Positions 1 to 5,793 of a stretch of DNA of 5,793 nt are shown piece by piece; the first letter of the stretch is position 1, and every line of letters begins with the position of its first letter. The DNA is from CAZADH01 sp964483805 (GTDB lineage Bacteria; Muiribacteriota; Ozemobacteria; Ozemobacterales; Ozemobacteraceae): contig CAZADH010000349.1 in NCBI GenBank assembly GCA_964483805.1, positions 1-5,793 on the forward strand, written 5' to 3'. Made by a program: the position numbers and the translations under genes. The notes beneath the pieces are model-generated. The model was not told where the DNA came from and did no database searches. It saw nothing but the letters and a program-made list of their open reading frames with translations.

Positions 1-270
1 GGATTTCTCGTCTCGCGTCTGATCAACGGCATGGACGCCAGCGAGGAGTTCGTTCTGGGCGATGGTGGCCAGGGGGTGCTGGGTATCTTCGGGTATTATC
101 AGGACTCGTTGCGCCTGGTGCAGCAGTCGATGTCGGGCAAACTCGTCACCGAGATCGGCCTCGCCGACGACCTGCCGTATCTGCTGCAACCCGACCTGCT
201 CGACGCGGTCCCGCGCCTGGCCCAACGCGACCAGTTGTCGCATCCCTGGGAATTTTCGTTGATCGTTTAG
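1..270 (+). CDS. C-terminal end of an unrecognised protein (5' end outside window)
   Basis: The reading frame is open from base 1 to a TAG at 268-270, giving 89 residues that begin GFLVSRLING and end HPWEFSLIV. An ATG lies at base 31, but the frame is open upstream of it and no Shine-Dalgarno-like sequence precedes it, so I read this as the tail of a longer gene rather than a small gene. The fragment has no membrane segment. It is acidic and Leu/Asp-rich (for example around residues 56-72, ADDLPYLLQPDLLDAV), as in a soluble globular protein. I recognise no family motif and assign no function. The next gene on the same strand starts ten bases after the stop, which suggests an operon. Codon usage (G/C at third positions) matches the rest of the window. 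Confidence concerns the presence of coding sequence, not its function. Confidence 0.72.
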   Translation, partial: GFLVSRLINGMDASEEFVLGDGGQGVLGIFGYYQDSLRLVQQSMSGKLVTEIGLADDLPYLLQPDLLDAVPRLAQRDQLSHPWEFSLIV

Positions 271-280
271 GCCGGCGCCA

Positions 281-940
281 GTGTTGACCACACCGGGCTT
301 GCGGCACCTGTCGATTGTTATTGCTATTGTATTTACGTTCTTCGGTTCTGCCGCCGGCGTCGAGGCGCAACCGGGTCGGTTCGGCGGGCCGCAACGCGTG
401 CCGCGGGCGACCCTGCAGCGGACCATCAGCGAAATGCTCCAGCAATCCCGCGAGGCCGCCGAACGCGGCGATCTGGCAACCGCCCGCAACCTTTGGGTCA
501 AGGTGAAGGCGCTCGATCGCAACCGTCCCAAACCGCGGTGGTTGAACCCCGCAGCGGCGGCACCGACGACGCGCAATGAGGCACCACCCATGAGCCGCAC
601 CGAGATGCTCGCCATCAGCGGCACGCAAGGGCCGGCGGCGGTGCGCGAGCAGCTCAACGCCTGGTTGCTCGCGCATCCATCGGACCACGAGGTGCGCGCC
701 GAGCTGCTGCGGTTGGCGGAGGCGGAAGGCGACGAGGCCGCGACAAGGCGGCATCGCTCGATCCTGCTGCCAGGCGAGAACGACGAGTATGGCTGGCCGC
801 TGATCTTCGTGTTGCTGGTCGTCTGGGGCGTCATCATCGACCAGGGCCGCCGTTTCTGGCAGGAGTTGCGGGAACGCCGTCATGCCGGACCGACGCTGGT
901 CACCGAGTACACGCCGCCCCGCAAACCAACGCCACGCTGA
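281..940 (+). CDS. Secreted/membrane-anchored protein with TPR-like helices and a C-terminal membrane helix
   Basis: This 219-residue protein has a GTG start, the first possible start after the in-frame TGA at 260-262; no clear Shine-Dalgarno sequence is visible, as is common for a second gene in an operon. Residues 1-29 look like a signal peptide: a short basic start, a hydrophobic core (about 10-25, SIVIAIVFTFFGSAAG) and a possible cleavage after VEA. Two helical stretches, about 44-77 and 118-150, have the Ala/Leu spacing of TPR-like repeats (EAAERGDLATARNLW is typical). They are joined by a Pro/Ala-rich linker. A hydrophobic segment at about 172-186 (LIFVLLVVWGVII core) is followed by a basic, Pro-rich tail, so the chain probably has its TPR-like part outside the cytoplasm and its C-terminus inside. 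TPR-like folds usually mediate protein contacts; partner unknown. It follows gene 1 by ten bases and abuts the cyclase gene tail to tail. No family name can be given. Confidence 0.8.
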   Translation: MLTTPGLRHLSIVIAIVFTFFGSAAGVEAQPGRFGGPQRVPRATLQRTISEMLQQSREAAERGDLATARNLWVKVKALDRNRPKPRWLNPAAAAPTTRNEAPPMSRTEMLAISGTQGPAAVREQLNAWLLAHPSDHEVRAELLRLAEAEGDEAATRRHRSILLPGENDEYGWPLIFVLLVVWGVIIDQGRRFWQELRERRHAGPTLVTEYTPPRKPTPR

Positions 941-943
941 TCA
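938..943. other. Abutting convergent stop codons forming a palindrome
   Basis: The + strand gene ends with TGA at 938-940 and the - strand cyclase gene ends with TGA read from 943 to 941, so the junction reads TGATCA, within the 8-base palindrome CTGATCAG (937-944). There is no spacer and no U-tract hairpin terminator between the genes; either transcript must end inside, or read into, the opposite gene. Confidence 0.9.
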
Positions 944-3900
944 GTTGCCGACTGCCCCGCCGGTGCCCGTTGCCGGCGACGCATCGAGCAATTGGTAAAT
1001 CTCGACGGCCCGCACCTTGCCCTTGACCTGGTGCACCTCGAGACGATGCAACCGCGCCACTCGCAATACATCGTCTTGCTTTCGTATGCCATCGGCGACC
1101 ACCCCGTCGACCACGATGCCGGCTCCGGGCAGTTGCAGGGCGAGATCGCTGAGACGCGAGGCCAGGTTGACGGTGTCGCCGATGACCGTGAACTCGAGGC
1201 GAACCTCGGCCGAGCCGAGCGTGCCCTCGAGAACCCGACCGGCCACGAGACCGACGCCGAGCGGCAGCGACAAGCCCACGCCGCCCGCCCCGGCCTCCGT
1301 GCTTCCCGGGTTTGCGGGCGAGTGGGTACCGCGGGCGAGAACCCGCAACTGTTCGGCCGCGCTCGCGGCCCGGGCGATGACCGGTCCGGGGGCAACGCCA
1401 TCGGCAACGCGGAAGACGGCCAGCAGTTTCTCGCCGATGAACTTGTCGATCTGGCCGCCATGGTCGCGAATCACGCGCGAGCAGCGGGCGAGATGGTCGT
1501 TCAGGCCGCGCACGAGTACGGCCGGATCGGTCGTGGCCAGCAGGTCTTTGAACCCGGCGAGACCCACGAACATGACCACGGCCTCGAGACCCTGGCCGGC
1601 GCCCGAGGCGAGCGAACCGGCATCGCGCCGCGCGCTTTCGAGCGCCGCCTCGGGGACGAACCGGCCGAGCAACCGGCCCTCGGCGACGCCGGCGGCCATA
1701 CGGTTGAAGGCCGCGGCGAGCGTGACGATCTCGCCGGCGCCGGTGGCATGCAGCCGCACGGCGAAGTTGCCCACGGCGATCTGACCAGCGGCATCGGCCA
1801 GCGCCAGAACCGGCGCAAGGAACCGCCGGGCGACCCCGAACGCCAACGCGACACCGAGCCCCAGCAGCGCTGCCAGGAACCCGCGCAGGACCATGACGTT
1901 CCGCCGGGCCAGGGCGAGGCGCTCGCCCACCGGGGCTTCGGCCAGCAGCACGCGGTTCGGATACAACCGGCCCGGCATCGCCACCAACCAACGCAAGGCC
2001 TCGGTGTCGCCCAGCAGGCGGGCCACCCCTTCGCCGGACATCGCGGCCAACGTCGCGGCCTCGACCAGGTCGGGAGTACCCGGCCGGTAGGCTGCCGTCA
2101 ATCCGTGCAGGTTCTCTTCTTGGTGGAAAGCCAGGCCGAAATACGGGTAATCGAGGACCCAATAGGGGTTGAGCCGCTCCGCCATCCACACCGCCAGCCC
2201 TGGGGGCGTAGTCTCACCCGCGTGCGCGGCCGCACGCCACGCCAGCAGATGATGCGCCCAGGCAATGTTCGGATGCCACTGCACCTGAGAAAGATGCATG
2301 GGCACGCGCCGAGACGCCAGGCGGATCTGCATGAACGAACCGGCCGCGCCGGCCTCGGCCAGAACCGCGCGGCCGACATGACGGTCTGCATTGAAGAAGT
2401 GCGCCGCCAGCTCGGGCGACATGAACTGCGAACTGATGCTCATGAAATTGTCGACCTCGCCCTCGAGCATCGCCTGCGCAGCCGGGGTCTCGCCCGGCAC
2501 CGTTGTCTCGCCCAGACCGGCGAGAACGGTCAAAAACGCGCCGATGAAGCGAAGCTGCATGGCCTCGGCCATCAACGCGTCATCGGACCGCGCGAACGGG
2601 CAACACGTGCCCTGACCGAGGCGATCGGCAAGTTGGATCGAGCGCGGCGGCACACCGAACCGACGGCTGCGGTCGGTCAGGGTGACGAGCCCAGAATGCG
2701 GGGCCGCGCCAAGACGCAGGCCCATCGCCGCGGCTTCGACGCGGCGCGTTTGTGCCTTGGCGGCATGCAATTCTTCGAGGAAGCGCGGGTCGCGCAACAA
2801 CCGCGACAGCAGATGCACATTCCATACGTCGTAAATACGAACTCCATCTTCGAACTTTGCCAGTTGTGCCAGCAACAGGTCACGCTCTTCCGTGAGAATG
2901 CGCGTTTCTGAGGTGGCCAGATCGCGTTCGAGCAGTTGCACGCCGAAAACAAAACCGGGCAACAGGGTGACCAGAAAAGCGGCCACGAGTTGGTTGCGCA
3001 GCGACCAGTGGCGGGCGCCGCCGCCGGGCCGACTGGTGCCGAGCGTCCGCAGTGCCGCCACCAGCGCGAGTCCCAGACCGATCCAGGCGATGGGCACGAC
3101 CACGGCCAGTCCACGCAGGGCCTTCTCGGCGACGTCGGGCCGCGGCACGGGGCGGGCCACGACGGCGCGGAAGTTGCGGTCCGACACCATCTCGCCGGTC
3201 AGGACCACGCGGGCCGGCAAGCCGTCGCGACCCAGGGCAATGCGGGCCCGGGCGGATGCGCCATAGCTCAGGCCAGGCAGCAGATTCGCCAACCCGCGGG
3301 TATGGGCGCGCCGCCCGGCCACCGTTTCGACCCACCCCCGGCCGCCCCGCCGCCGCAGATTGTGCTCGGCAAGCGCCCATGTTGTCGACGCCGGCCAGCG
3401 ATCGAACTGACTGACACTGACCACCACCAGTCCCAACGCCTGCTCGGCCAGGACCCGGGGGAACGCGGCACGGGGTGCGGCCCACCCGGCCGAGGCCAGC
3501 GCCATCACCGCGGCATCCTCCCGCCAACCCGGTTTCATCAGCGGCAGCACCAGCACGGAGCGTCCCATGCCGGCGCCGCCGACTTTGCAGAAATTGCCGA
3601 TCGAGATCGGAAAAAGGGTCTCGTGCCAACGCCGCACCGGATGCGCCGACGAGAACCCGACGGGATAACTGTCCATGCGCGACCCTCGCGACCACACCCC
3701 TGCCAGGGTCTCGGGCAGGCCAAATGCCAGCCCCGTCGCCATGTCGGCGAAGTCGGGTGGCACGAAAGTCCCGCCGGCGTCCAGACATGCCCACGAGAAC
3801 GACGCCGGGTCGGTGGCGACGGGTATTGGCGGCACCGGGCCGACGGCCCAGGCAAAACCGCGCACCGACTGTTCGAGTTGGCGCAGACGATAGGCCAGCC

Positions 3901-5752
3901 CAACCTGGGCGGCCCGTGCCGGATCGGGCGCGGTCCGGATCCCGTTCATGCTGTCGGCCACCAGTTGCCGAATCAGCATATTGAGTTGCGGCTGTGCCTC
4001 GGAACTGCGCTGCAACCAGGTCAGATCGTCGCCGGCCTGCTGCTCCGCCCGTTGCAGACGCACCCGGGCCCGCGCCTCACCCAGGTTATCGATCGCCGTC
4101 CAGACGACGCCGAGGGGGAGCAGCCAGACGATCGCGAGCACCACCTGGCGCCACGGCATCAGGGTGTAGCGATCGACACCCGATCGCGCCCCGACCGGCA
4201 CCACACTTGCAATACGTTGTATGTCCTTCTTGACCGGCTCGACAGCCATCGCACCGGCCGTCGCCGGGACCGGCACCGCCGGAGACGACATTGAGTCTGC
4301 CGGCCCAGGGGGAGCCACCACCACGGCCACTTCGCCCTCGCTCCGGTCGACCGGCACCGCATCAGGGGTCGCCGCCGCCTCAGCGATAACGAACCAATCG
4401 CGCCATGAGACCGCCGTCGACAACGGCCATTCCGTGAGTTCCCAGGCCTGGGCGAGGGTGTCGCCTGCCCCACCCAGCCCGGCGTTTCGGGCCAGAGCGC
4501 GACAGCGAAACTCGACCCCGAGCGCATCGCGCACCGCCGTCGCGACCACGATGCGACTGGTGGTTCCCTGTTTCGAGGAGGTCTCGAGCGCCATCGCCCG
4601 ATTGACCACGTCGCCAAGCACGGTGTAATCGAGGCGGACGGCCGGATCGCCAATGACACCGGCCGTCGCCGCCCCGACGTCGATGCCAACGCCGATGCGG
4701 AAGGTCGGCTCACCGTTGGCGGCCCGTGCGGCCTGCCGCGCGTGATGCGCCGTCATCAACTCGAGGGCGGCACCGACGGCCCGGCGCACCGCGGCCCGCG
4801 GCCCGGCATCACCCACCGGGAACACCGCTACGATGGCATCGCCGATGAAGCGGTCAACCACGCCCTGGGCCCGCTGCACGGCTGCGGTCCCCGCGGCGAG
4901 ATACTCGTTGAGGGCGGCAAACAGGTGCGCCGGCGGCATCCGCTCGGTCAGGGTGGTGAAGCCGCGCACATCGCAGACGAGCACGACGACGTCGCGACGC
5001 GCGCCGCTCATGGCCCGGGTCATGTCGCCGCCGGCGACGACCTCGAGCACCTGTGGGGCCACGAAGCGGGTCAACTGCCCCCGTTCGCGCAGCGCCGCGG
5101 TCATATCGGCAAGCGCCAACGACGCGGTGCCCAGTTCGTCGAGTCGGGGTTCGACCACCGACACGGTCAGGTCGCCTTCGGCGATGCGCCGCAGCCCCTC
5201 GCTCATGCGCGCCACCGGCACCGCCAGCCAGTCGGACAGCACCCGGCCAACGCCGATCATCAACAACAGGCAGATGGCCGCCAACCCGAACAACCGGGCC
5301 ATCTCACGCCGCACCTCGGTCTCGACGGGCGCCAGTGATGCGGCGGCCACACAGATGAATCCGGGCACAGCGCTCGGCCGTGCCAACACCAAGACCGGAT
5401 CGCCGGCGACACTCGTCTGCCTCAATACGCGGTATTGACGCCCCGCCCGCGCAAACTGCGCGGCAAACCGTTGATGGCGGCTGGGGGCCACCGGCGCCAG
5501 CCCGTCGTGTTCGCTGCGCCATACCGACAGGTTCACATCCGGATTCTCGATCTGACGGCGCGCGGTCTCGACCCGGAGGAAGTGCTCGTAGGAGTGGTCC
5601 TGGTCCCACATGATGACGAAGGAATACCTTGTATGGCCCGGCACGAAGATCAGGTCGTTGAATGCCATCAGTCGCGCGCTGCCGAACCAGATGCGGTCGA
5701 CCCGGTCGTCGGACGAGACGCCGCCTTTGGCCGAAAGAAACAGGTCGAGCAC
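941..5752 (-). CDS. Multi-sensor transmembrane adenylate cyclase with two complementary class III catalytic domains (N-terminus probably incomplete)
   Basis: The product (1603 residues from the GTG at 5752) is predicted to convert ATP to cAMP at the inner membrane. Seen in order: partial extracytoplasmic sensor 1-152; membrane helix ~153-171; HAMP ~171-223 (DELG at 205-208); cyclase domain CHD1 ~250-440; Pro/Ala/Val-rich linker ~441-530; membrane helix ~536-554; sensor A ~555-880; membrane helices ~881-902 and ~921-941; sensor B ~942-1285; membrane helix ~1286-1308; HAMP ~1309-1358; cyclase domain CHD2 ~1386-1590. Hydrophobicity gives a consistent topology with both sensors outside and both cyclase domains inside. 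CHD1 keeps metal residues D261 and D305 but has R301 for Lys and A388 for the transition-state Arg. CHD2 has G1397 and E1441 at the metal positions but keeps K1437, T1522, N1529 and R1533. A single composite active site is inferred. The GTG is the only standard start before an in-frame TAA at 5789-5791; it has no ribosome-binding site and lacks a leading membrane helix, so the true start is uncertain. Typical bacterial class III cyclases have one catalytic domain and homodimerise. Confidence 0.93.
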   Translation of the reverse strand: MLDLFLSAKGGVSSDDRVDRIWFGSARLMAFNDLIFVPGHTRYSFVIMWDQDHSYEHFLRVETARRQIENPDVNLSVWRSEHDGLAPVAPSRHQRFAAQFARAGRQYRVLRQTSVAGDPVLVLARPSAVPGFICVAAASLAPVETEVRREMARLFGLAAICLLLMIGVGRVLSDWLAVPVARMSEGLRRIAEGDLTVSVVEPRLDELGTASLALADMTAALRERGQLTRFVAPQVLEVVAGGDMTRAMSGARRDVVVLVCDVRGFTTLTERMPPAHLFAALNEYLAAGTAAVQRAQGVVDRFIGDAIVAVFPVGDAGPRAAVRRAVGAALELMTAHHARQAARAANGEPTFRIGVGIDVGAATAGVIGDPAVRLDYTVLGDVVNRAMALETSSKQGTTSRIVVATAVRDALGVEFRCRALARNAGLGGAGDTLAQAWELTEWPLSTAVSWRDWFVIAEAAATPDAVPVDRSEGEVAVVVAPPGPADSMSSPAVPVPATAGAMAVEPVKKDIQRIASVVPVGARSGVDRYTLMPWRQVVLAIVWLLPLGVVWTAIDNLGEARARVRLQRAEQQAGDDLTWLQRSSEAQPQLNMLIRQLVADSMNGIRTAPDPARAAQVGLAYRLRQLEQSVRGFAWAVGPVPPIPVATDPASFSWACLDAGGTFVPPDFADMATGLAFGLPETLAGVWSRGSRMDSYPVGFSSAHPVRRWHETLFPISIGNFCKVGGAGMGRSVLVLPLMKPGWREDAAVMALASAGWAAPRAAFPRVLAEQALGLVVVSVSQFDRWPASTTWALAEHNLRRRGGRGWVETVAGRRAHTRGLANLLPGLSYGASARARIALGRDGLPARVVLTGEMVSDRNFRAVVARPVPRPDVAEKALRGLAVVVPIAWIGLGLALVAALRTLGTSRPGGGARHWSLRNQLVAAFLVTLLPGFVFGVQLLERDLATSETRILTEERDLLLAQLAKFEDGVRIYDVWNVHLLSRLLRDPRFLEELHAAKAQTRRVEAAAMGLRLGAAPHSGLVTLTDRSRRFGVPPRSIQLADRLGQGTCCPFARSDDALMAEAMQLRFIGAFLTVLAGLGETTVPGETPAAQAMLEGEVDNFMSISSQFMSPELAAHFFNADRHVGRAVLAEAGAAGSFMQIRLASRRVPMHLSQVQWHPNIAWAHHLLAWRAAAHAGETTPPGLAVWMAERLNPYWVLDYPYFGLAFHQEENLHGLTAAYRPGTPDLVEAATLAAMSGEGVARLLGDTEALRWLVAMPGRLYPNRVLLAEAPVGERLALARRNVMVLRGFLAALLGLGVALAFGVARRFLAPVLALADAAGQIAVGNFAVRLHATGAGEIVTLAAAFNRMAAGVAEGRLLGRFVPEAALESARRDAGSLASGAGQGLEAVVMFVGLAGFKDLLATTDPAVLVRGLNDHLARCSRVIRDHGGQIDKFIGEKLLAVFRVADGVAPGPVIARAASAAEQLRVLARGTHSPANPGSTEAGAGGVGLSLPLGVGLVAGRVLEGTLGSAEVRLEFTVIGDTVNLASRLSDLALQLPGAGIVVDGVVADGIRKQDDVLRVARLHRLEVHQVKGKVRAVEIYQLLDASPATGTGGAVGN
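983..1597 (-). other. Protein region: cyclase domain 2 (purine-binding and transition-state half)
   Basis: Residues ~1386-1590 form a second class III cyclase domain. The metal-1 position is Gly (G1397 in MFVGLAGF, where DxRGF is usual) and the metal-2 position is Glu (E1441 in DKFIGEKLLAVF). The purine-binding Lys (K1437), class IIIb Thr (T1522), transition-state Asn (N1529) and Arg (R1533, in NLASRL) are all kept. All six codons were checked against the nucleotide sequence. A Gly/Ala/Ser/Pro-rich insertion lies at about 1474-1493. The pattern is not random decay: only the metal face is lost. Confidence 0.92.
1679..1828 (-). other. Protein region: HAMP domain 2
   Basis: Residues ~1309-1358 follow the last membrane helix. 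P1314 occupies the conserved HAMP Pro position, IAVGNFAVRL (1325-1334) matches the GDL-turn region, and GEIVTLAAAFNRMA (1340-1353) matches the second helix with its acidic-hydrophobic opening. The transducer stretch RFVPE (1364-1368) follows, parallel to RFVAP in the first module, which supports a shared origin of the two HAMP-cyclase units. Confidence 0.82.
1829..2998 (-). other. Protein region: membrane-flanked extracytoplasmic sensor B
   Basis: This covers residues 919-1308. A membrane helix (~921-941, QLVAAFLVTLLPGFVFGVQL) is followed by a long charged helical stem (ERDLATSETRILTEERDLLL onward), a globular region with a vicinal cysteine pair (C1050-C1051), an aromatic-rich stretch near 1198-1211 (WVLDYPYFGLAF), and a final membrane helix (~1286-1308) that enters HAMP 2. 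Its second half weakly resembles residues 1-152 of the same protein. No named sensor family is recognised. Only about 19 residues separate its leading helix from the closing helix of sensor A, so the pair forms a tight hairpin on the cytoplasmic side. Confidence 0.65.
3047..4147 (-). other. Protein region: membrane-flanked extracytoplasmic sensor A
   Basis: This covers residues 536-902. A membrane helix (~536-554, VVLAIVWLLPLGVVW) leads into a charged, probably coiled stem (~556-600), then a mixed domain of about 280 residues rich in Trp, Pro and Gly, then a closing membrane helix (~881-902). Two cysteines, C656 and C722, lie in the outer part and could form a disulfide. I recognise no ligand-binding family (no clear PAS, Cache or CHASE signature by eye). 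The signal is unknown. Confidence 0.65.
4163..4432 (-). other. Protein region: Pro/Ala/Val-rich linker between cyclase domain 1 and the second membrane section
   Basis: Residues ~441-530 have low complexity: runs of Val, Ala and Pro such as VAVVVAPPGPADSMSSPAVP, with scattered acidic residues, then a basic VKKD. No domain is recognisable. I infer a flexible cytoplasmic tether joining CHD1 to the next membrane helix, long enough to let CHD1 reach CHD2. The frame is continuous, and the Met near its end (M532) has no ribosome-binding site upstream, so there is no sign of a separate second gene starting here. Confidence 0.6.
4433..5005 (-). other. Protein region: cyclase domain 1 (metal-binding half)
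   Basis: Residues ~250-440 form a full-length class III cyclase homology domain. The metal-1 aspartate is D261 in CDVRGFTTL and the metal-2 aspartate is D305 in RFIGDAIVAVF. The position that normally carries the purine-binding Lys is Arg (R301). The second specificity position is Thr (T377 in DYTVLGD), as in class IIIb enzymes. The transition-state Asn is kept (N384), but four residues later the expected Arg is Ala (A388 in NRAMALE). I checked the codons for D261, D305, R301, T377, N384 and A388 against the nucleotide sequence. The domain can offer metals to a site but should not complete catalysis on its own. Confidence 0.92.
5084..5242 (-). other. Protein region: HAMP domain 1
   Basis: Residues ~171-223 follow directly on the first membrane helix. 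They show the HAMP hallmarks: a conserved Pro (P179) in the first amphipathic helix, a GDL turn (193-195), and DELG (205-208) opening the second helix. HAMP domains pass conformational change from an outer sensor to a cytoplasmic output. The following segment holds RFVAP (229-233), the short transducer stretch commonly seen just before bacterial class III cyclase domains. Confidence 0.85.
5243..5752 (-). other. Protein region: N-terminal sensor remnant and first membrane helix of the cyclase
   Basis: This covers residues 1-170. About 150 polar residues precede a hydrophobic helix (LAAICLLLMIGVG core). There is no signal peptide or leading membrane helix, although the topology requires this part to be outside the cell if CHD1 is inside. 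By eye it aligns weakly with the second half of sensor B, residues about 1117-1285: both have a Trp after a hydrophobic strand (IMWDQ; VQWHP), a downstream LxVW motif, and end in the helix leading to HAMP. I infer that it is the C-terminal half of a sensor whose first half and leading membrane helix are missing from this window. Confidence 0.6.
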
Positions 5753-5793
5753 CGACTTGACGCTGCGCGCCTTTCGCCCCTGCAGCCCTTAGG

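Noticed and set aside
146..883. Open frame of 245 codons on the - strand over the first two genes
   Set aside because: The + strand reading at 281-940 has a signal peptide, TPR-like helices and a membrane helix, while this reading is Arg-rich and featureless.
959..977. Possible hairpin GCCGG...CCGGC near the convergent stops as a terminator
   Set aside because: The stem is only five base pairs, has no following T-run on either strand, and lies inside the cyclase coding sequence; such matches are common by chance at this GC content.
900..2189. Open frame of 429 codons on the - strand in another frame of the cyclase
   Set aside because: It is Arg/Gly-rich out-of-frame translation overlapping the recognised cyclase domain 2, and also runs into the 3' end of the + strand gene.
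992..2911. Open frame of 639 codons on the + strand inside the cyclase gene
   Set aside because: It is antisense to sensor B, HAMP 2 and CHD2, whose motifs are unmistakable. Its translation is rich in Arg, Gln, Gly and His with no domain or membrane pattern, as expected for a shadow of a GC-rich gene.
4157..4159. Internal ATG (M532) as the start of a separate second cyclase gene
   Set aside because: The frame is continuous from CHD1 through the linker, no stop intervenes and no Shine-Dalgarno sequence precedes this Met. The complementary active-site residues also favour one chain, although two-protein action cannot be excluded.
2936..4294. Open frame of 452 codons on the + strand
   Set aside because: It is antisense to sensor A and its membrane helices; the Arg/His/Gln/Pro-rich composition shows no recognisable protein features.
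941..5752. Guanylate rather than adenylate cyclase
   Set aside because: The retained purine-face pair in CHD2 is Lys/Thr (K1437, T1522), the class IIIb adenylate pattern; guanylate cyclases usually carry Glu and Cys or similar at these places. Specificity from sequence alone is not absolute.

Overview
This is a GC-rich bacterial window (about two-thirds G+C by eye, strong G/C preference at third codon positions). It is dense with coding sequence and holds no RNA gene, mobile element or CRISPR array that I can see. Secreted and membrane proteins plus several class III cyclase modules fit a Gram-negative bacterium with a signalling-rich genome. The paired extracytoplasmic-sensor/HAMP/cyclase layout reminds me of large signalling proteins in Riflebacteria (Ozemobacteria) and similar uncultured phyla, but I cannot place it firmly.

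Layout: (1) bases 1-270, + strand, the C-terminal 89 codons of an unrecognised gene cut by the window edge; (2) 281-940, + strand, a 219-residue secreted or membrane-anchored protein with TPR-like helices, ten bases after gene 1 and probably co-transcribed with it; (3) 941-5752, - strand, one very long gene (at least 1603 codons) for a membrane-bound adenylate cyclase with two catalytic domains. Genes 2 and 3 meet tail to tail with no spacer; their two TGA stop codons form the palindrome TGATCA.

The centre of interest is the large cyclase. It reads: partial extracytoplasmic sensor, membrane helix, HAMP, cyclase domain 1 (CHD1), Pro/Ala/Val-rich linker, membrane helix, sensor A, two membrane helices, sensor B, membrane helix, HAMP, cyclase domain 2 (CHD2). 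The two cyclase domains have lost opposite halves of the catalytic set. CHD1 keeps both metal-binding aspartates (D261, D305) but has Ala at the transition-state Arg position (A388) and Arg at the purine-binding Lys position (R301). CHD2 has lost the metal aspartates (G1397, E1441) but keeps Lys (K1437), Thr (T1522), Asn (N1529) and Arg (R1533). Folded together, they would make one complete active site and one dead pocket, the same division of labour as C1/C2 of animal transmembrane adenylate cyclases. The Lys/Thr pair points to a class IIIb enzyme making cAMP.

The N-terminus of the cyclase is probably incomplete here: the first sensor lacks its leading membrane helix, and an in-frame TAA sits within five bases of the window edge.
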